NCBI GenBank assembly: GCA_026985835.1
Contig: JALSPS010000002.1
Location: 1 to 5,891 of the forward strand
From: Candidatus Kaiserbacteria bacterium
GTDB lineage: Bacteria > Patescibacteriota > Minisyncoccia > Phycocordibacterales > UBA2100
DNA length: 5,891 bases
Direction of reading: 5' to 3'
A program made the position numbers and the translations under genes. Under the pieces are notes generated by a model. The model was not told the DNA's origin and did no database searches. It worked only from the letters and a program-made list of their open reading frames with translations. The stretch's first letter is position 1. The number at the start of each line of letters is the position of its first letter. This document shows, one piece after another, positions 5,415 to 5,891 of the stretch.

Positions 5415-5891
5415 ATGAATTTATCTGATATTGAAATAGTTTTTTTTGGGACACCACAGCTATCTGTTTGGGCGCTTGAAGAGATGCAAAAACAAAATAT
5501 AGTGCCATCTATTATAGTTACAGCAAGAGCGGGAAGAGCGGGAAGAGGTAGACGATTACAAGAACCGCCTGTAAAAATTTGGGCAGATACAAACAATATA
5601 AAAACACTGCAACCAAAAAAACTTGATGATAACTTTATATCTCAACTTCCTAAAAATTCATTATTTGTTGTTTTTGCTTATGGTAAAATTTTGCCACAAA
5701 AATTATTAGACATTCCAAAATTTGGATCATTAAATATACATCCATCACTTCTTCCAAAACTGCGTGGCCCATCTCCGATACGGACAGCAATTTTAAATAA
5801 TGAACCTGAGAATGTAGGTGTTTCAATTATACTTCTTGATGCGAAAATGGATCACGGTCCGATAATAGCTCAGAAAAAATACAATATGACA
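5415..5891 (+). CDS. fmt: Methionyl-tRNA formyltransferase, C-terminus cut off by window edge
   Basis: The first 159 codons of Fmt are present; the rest of the catalytic domain and the C-terminal OB-like domain lie beyond the right edge. Fmt transfers a formyl group from 10-formyl-tetrahydrofolate to Met-tRNAfMet. Visible motifs are the N-terminal IVFFGTPQLSVWAL (8-21), AYGKILP (88-94), the NIHPSLLPKLRGPSPI block (107-122, catalytic N107 and H109) and LLDAKMDHGPI (140-150, with D146 as the third catalytic residue). The tRNA-binding loop that usually reads like TQPDRPAGRG is TARAGRAGRGRR (36-47) here, without the Pro-Asp and with extra Arg, because of a 9-bp tandem repeat in the DNA. Start ATG 5415 is chosen because homology begins within a few residues; the ATG at 5401 is out of frame. 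The gene is divergent from priA-def, a rearranged form of the common priA-def-fmt order. Confidence 0.95.
   Translation, partial: MNLSDIEIVFFGTPQLSVWALEEMQKQNIVPSIIVTARAGRAGRGRRLQEPPVKIWADTNNIKTLQPKKLDDNFISQLPKNSLFVVFAYGKILPQKLLDIPKFGSLNIHPSLLPKLRGPSPIRTAILNNEPENVGVSIILLDAKMDHGPIIAQKKYNMT
5525..5548 (+). repeat. 9-bp in-frame tandem repeat inside fmt
   Basis: The unit AAGAGCGGG occurs at 5525-5533 and 5534-5542 and partly again at 5543-5548 (AAGAGG). Because the unit is nine bases, copy changes would keep the frame and add or remove three residues. It encodes the repeated Ala-Gly-Arg of the Fmt loop at residues 37-45. It is G-rich compared with the AT-rich DNA around it. Confidence 0.85.

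Noticed and set aside
5399..5596. Minus-strand open frame of 65 codons
   Set aside because: It is antisense to the start of fmt, whose motifs are unmistakable on the plus strand.

Overview
The window looks like ordinary chromosomal sequence from a small-genome, AT-rich bacterium, most likely Patescibacteria/CPR (a Parcubacteria-type lineage). This placement is an inference. It rests on the low G+C of most of the window, an XRE-type HTH domain fused to a MurA-like enolpyruvyl transferase, and a PriA that keeps its zinc-binding cysteines but has lost its ATPase motifs. UGA is used as a normal stop (mgtC and priA both end in TGA), so the recoded-UGA lineages (Gracilibacteria, Absconditabacteria) are unlikely.

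Left part (1-1358). A minus-strand pair consists of an MgtC/SapB-family membrane protein (start at 1199) and a PD-(D/E)XK RecB/Cas4-like nuclease that runs off the left edge. The two overlap by ATGA. A near-consensus extended -10 promoter sits so close to the mgtC ATG that the mRNA is predicted to be leaderless. The intergenic region of about 160 bp also holds a perfect 7-bp inverted repeat in front of the divergent, plus-strand HTH-MurA gene.

Middle part (1359-2873). The HTH-MurA fusion keeps the recognisable MurA active-site residues (K91/N92, R163, C187, R192, D388, R456). It is therefore probably a working or recently working enzyme with an added DNA-binding head, and may regulate itself.

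Right part (2874-5891). Peptide deformylase (def) and the PriA-like gene lie on the minus strand as priA-def, overlapping by ATGA. Methionyl-tRNA formyltransferase (fmt) is divergent on the plus strand and cut by the right edge. This is the widespread priA-def-fmt neighbourhood with fmt turned around. Fmt puts the formyl group on initiator Met-tRNA and Def removes it from finished proteins, so the two enzymes form one cycle. Both divergent genes would be driven from a 67-bp AT-rich gap.

None of the six genes has a convincing Shine-Dalgarno sequence. No RNA genes, CRISPR arrays, insertion sequences or attachment sites were seen. The points most worth a second look are the leaderless mgtC promoter, the HTH-MurA fusion with its upstream palindrome, the ATPase-dead PriA, and a 9-bp tandem repeat in the tRNA-recognition loop of Fmt.
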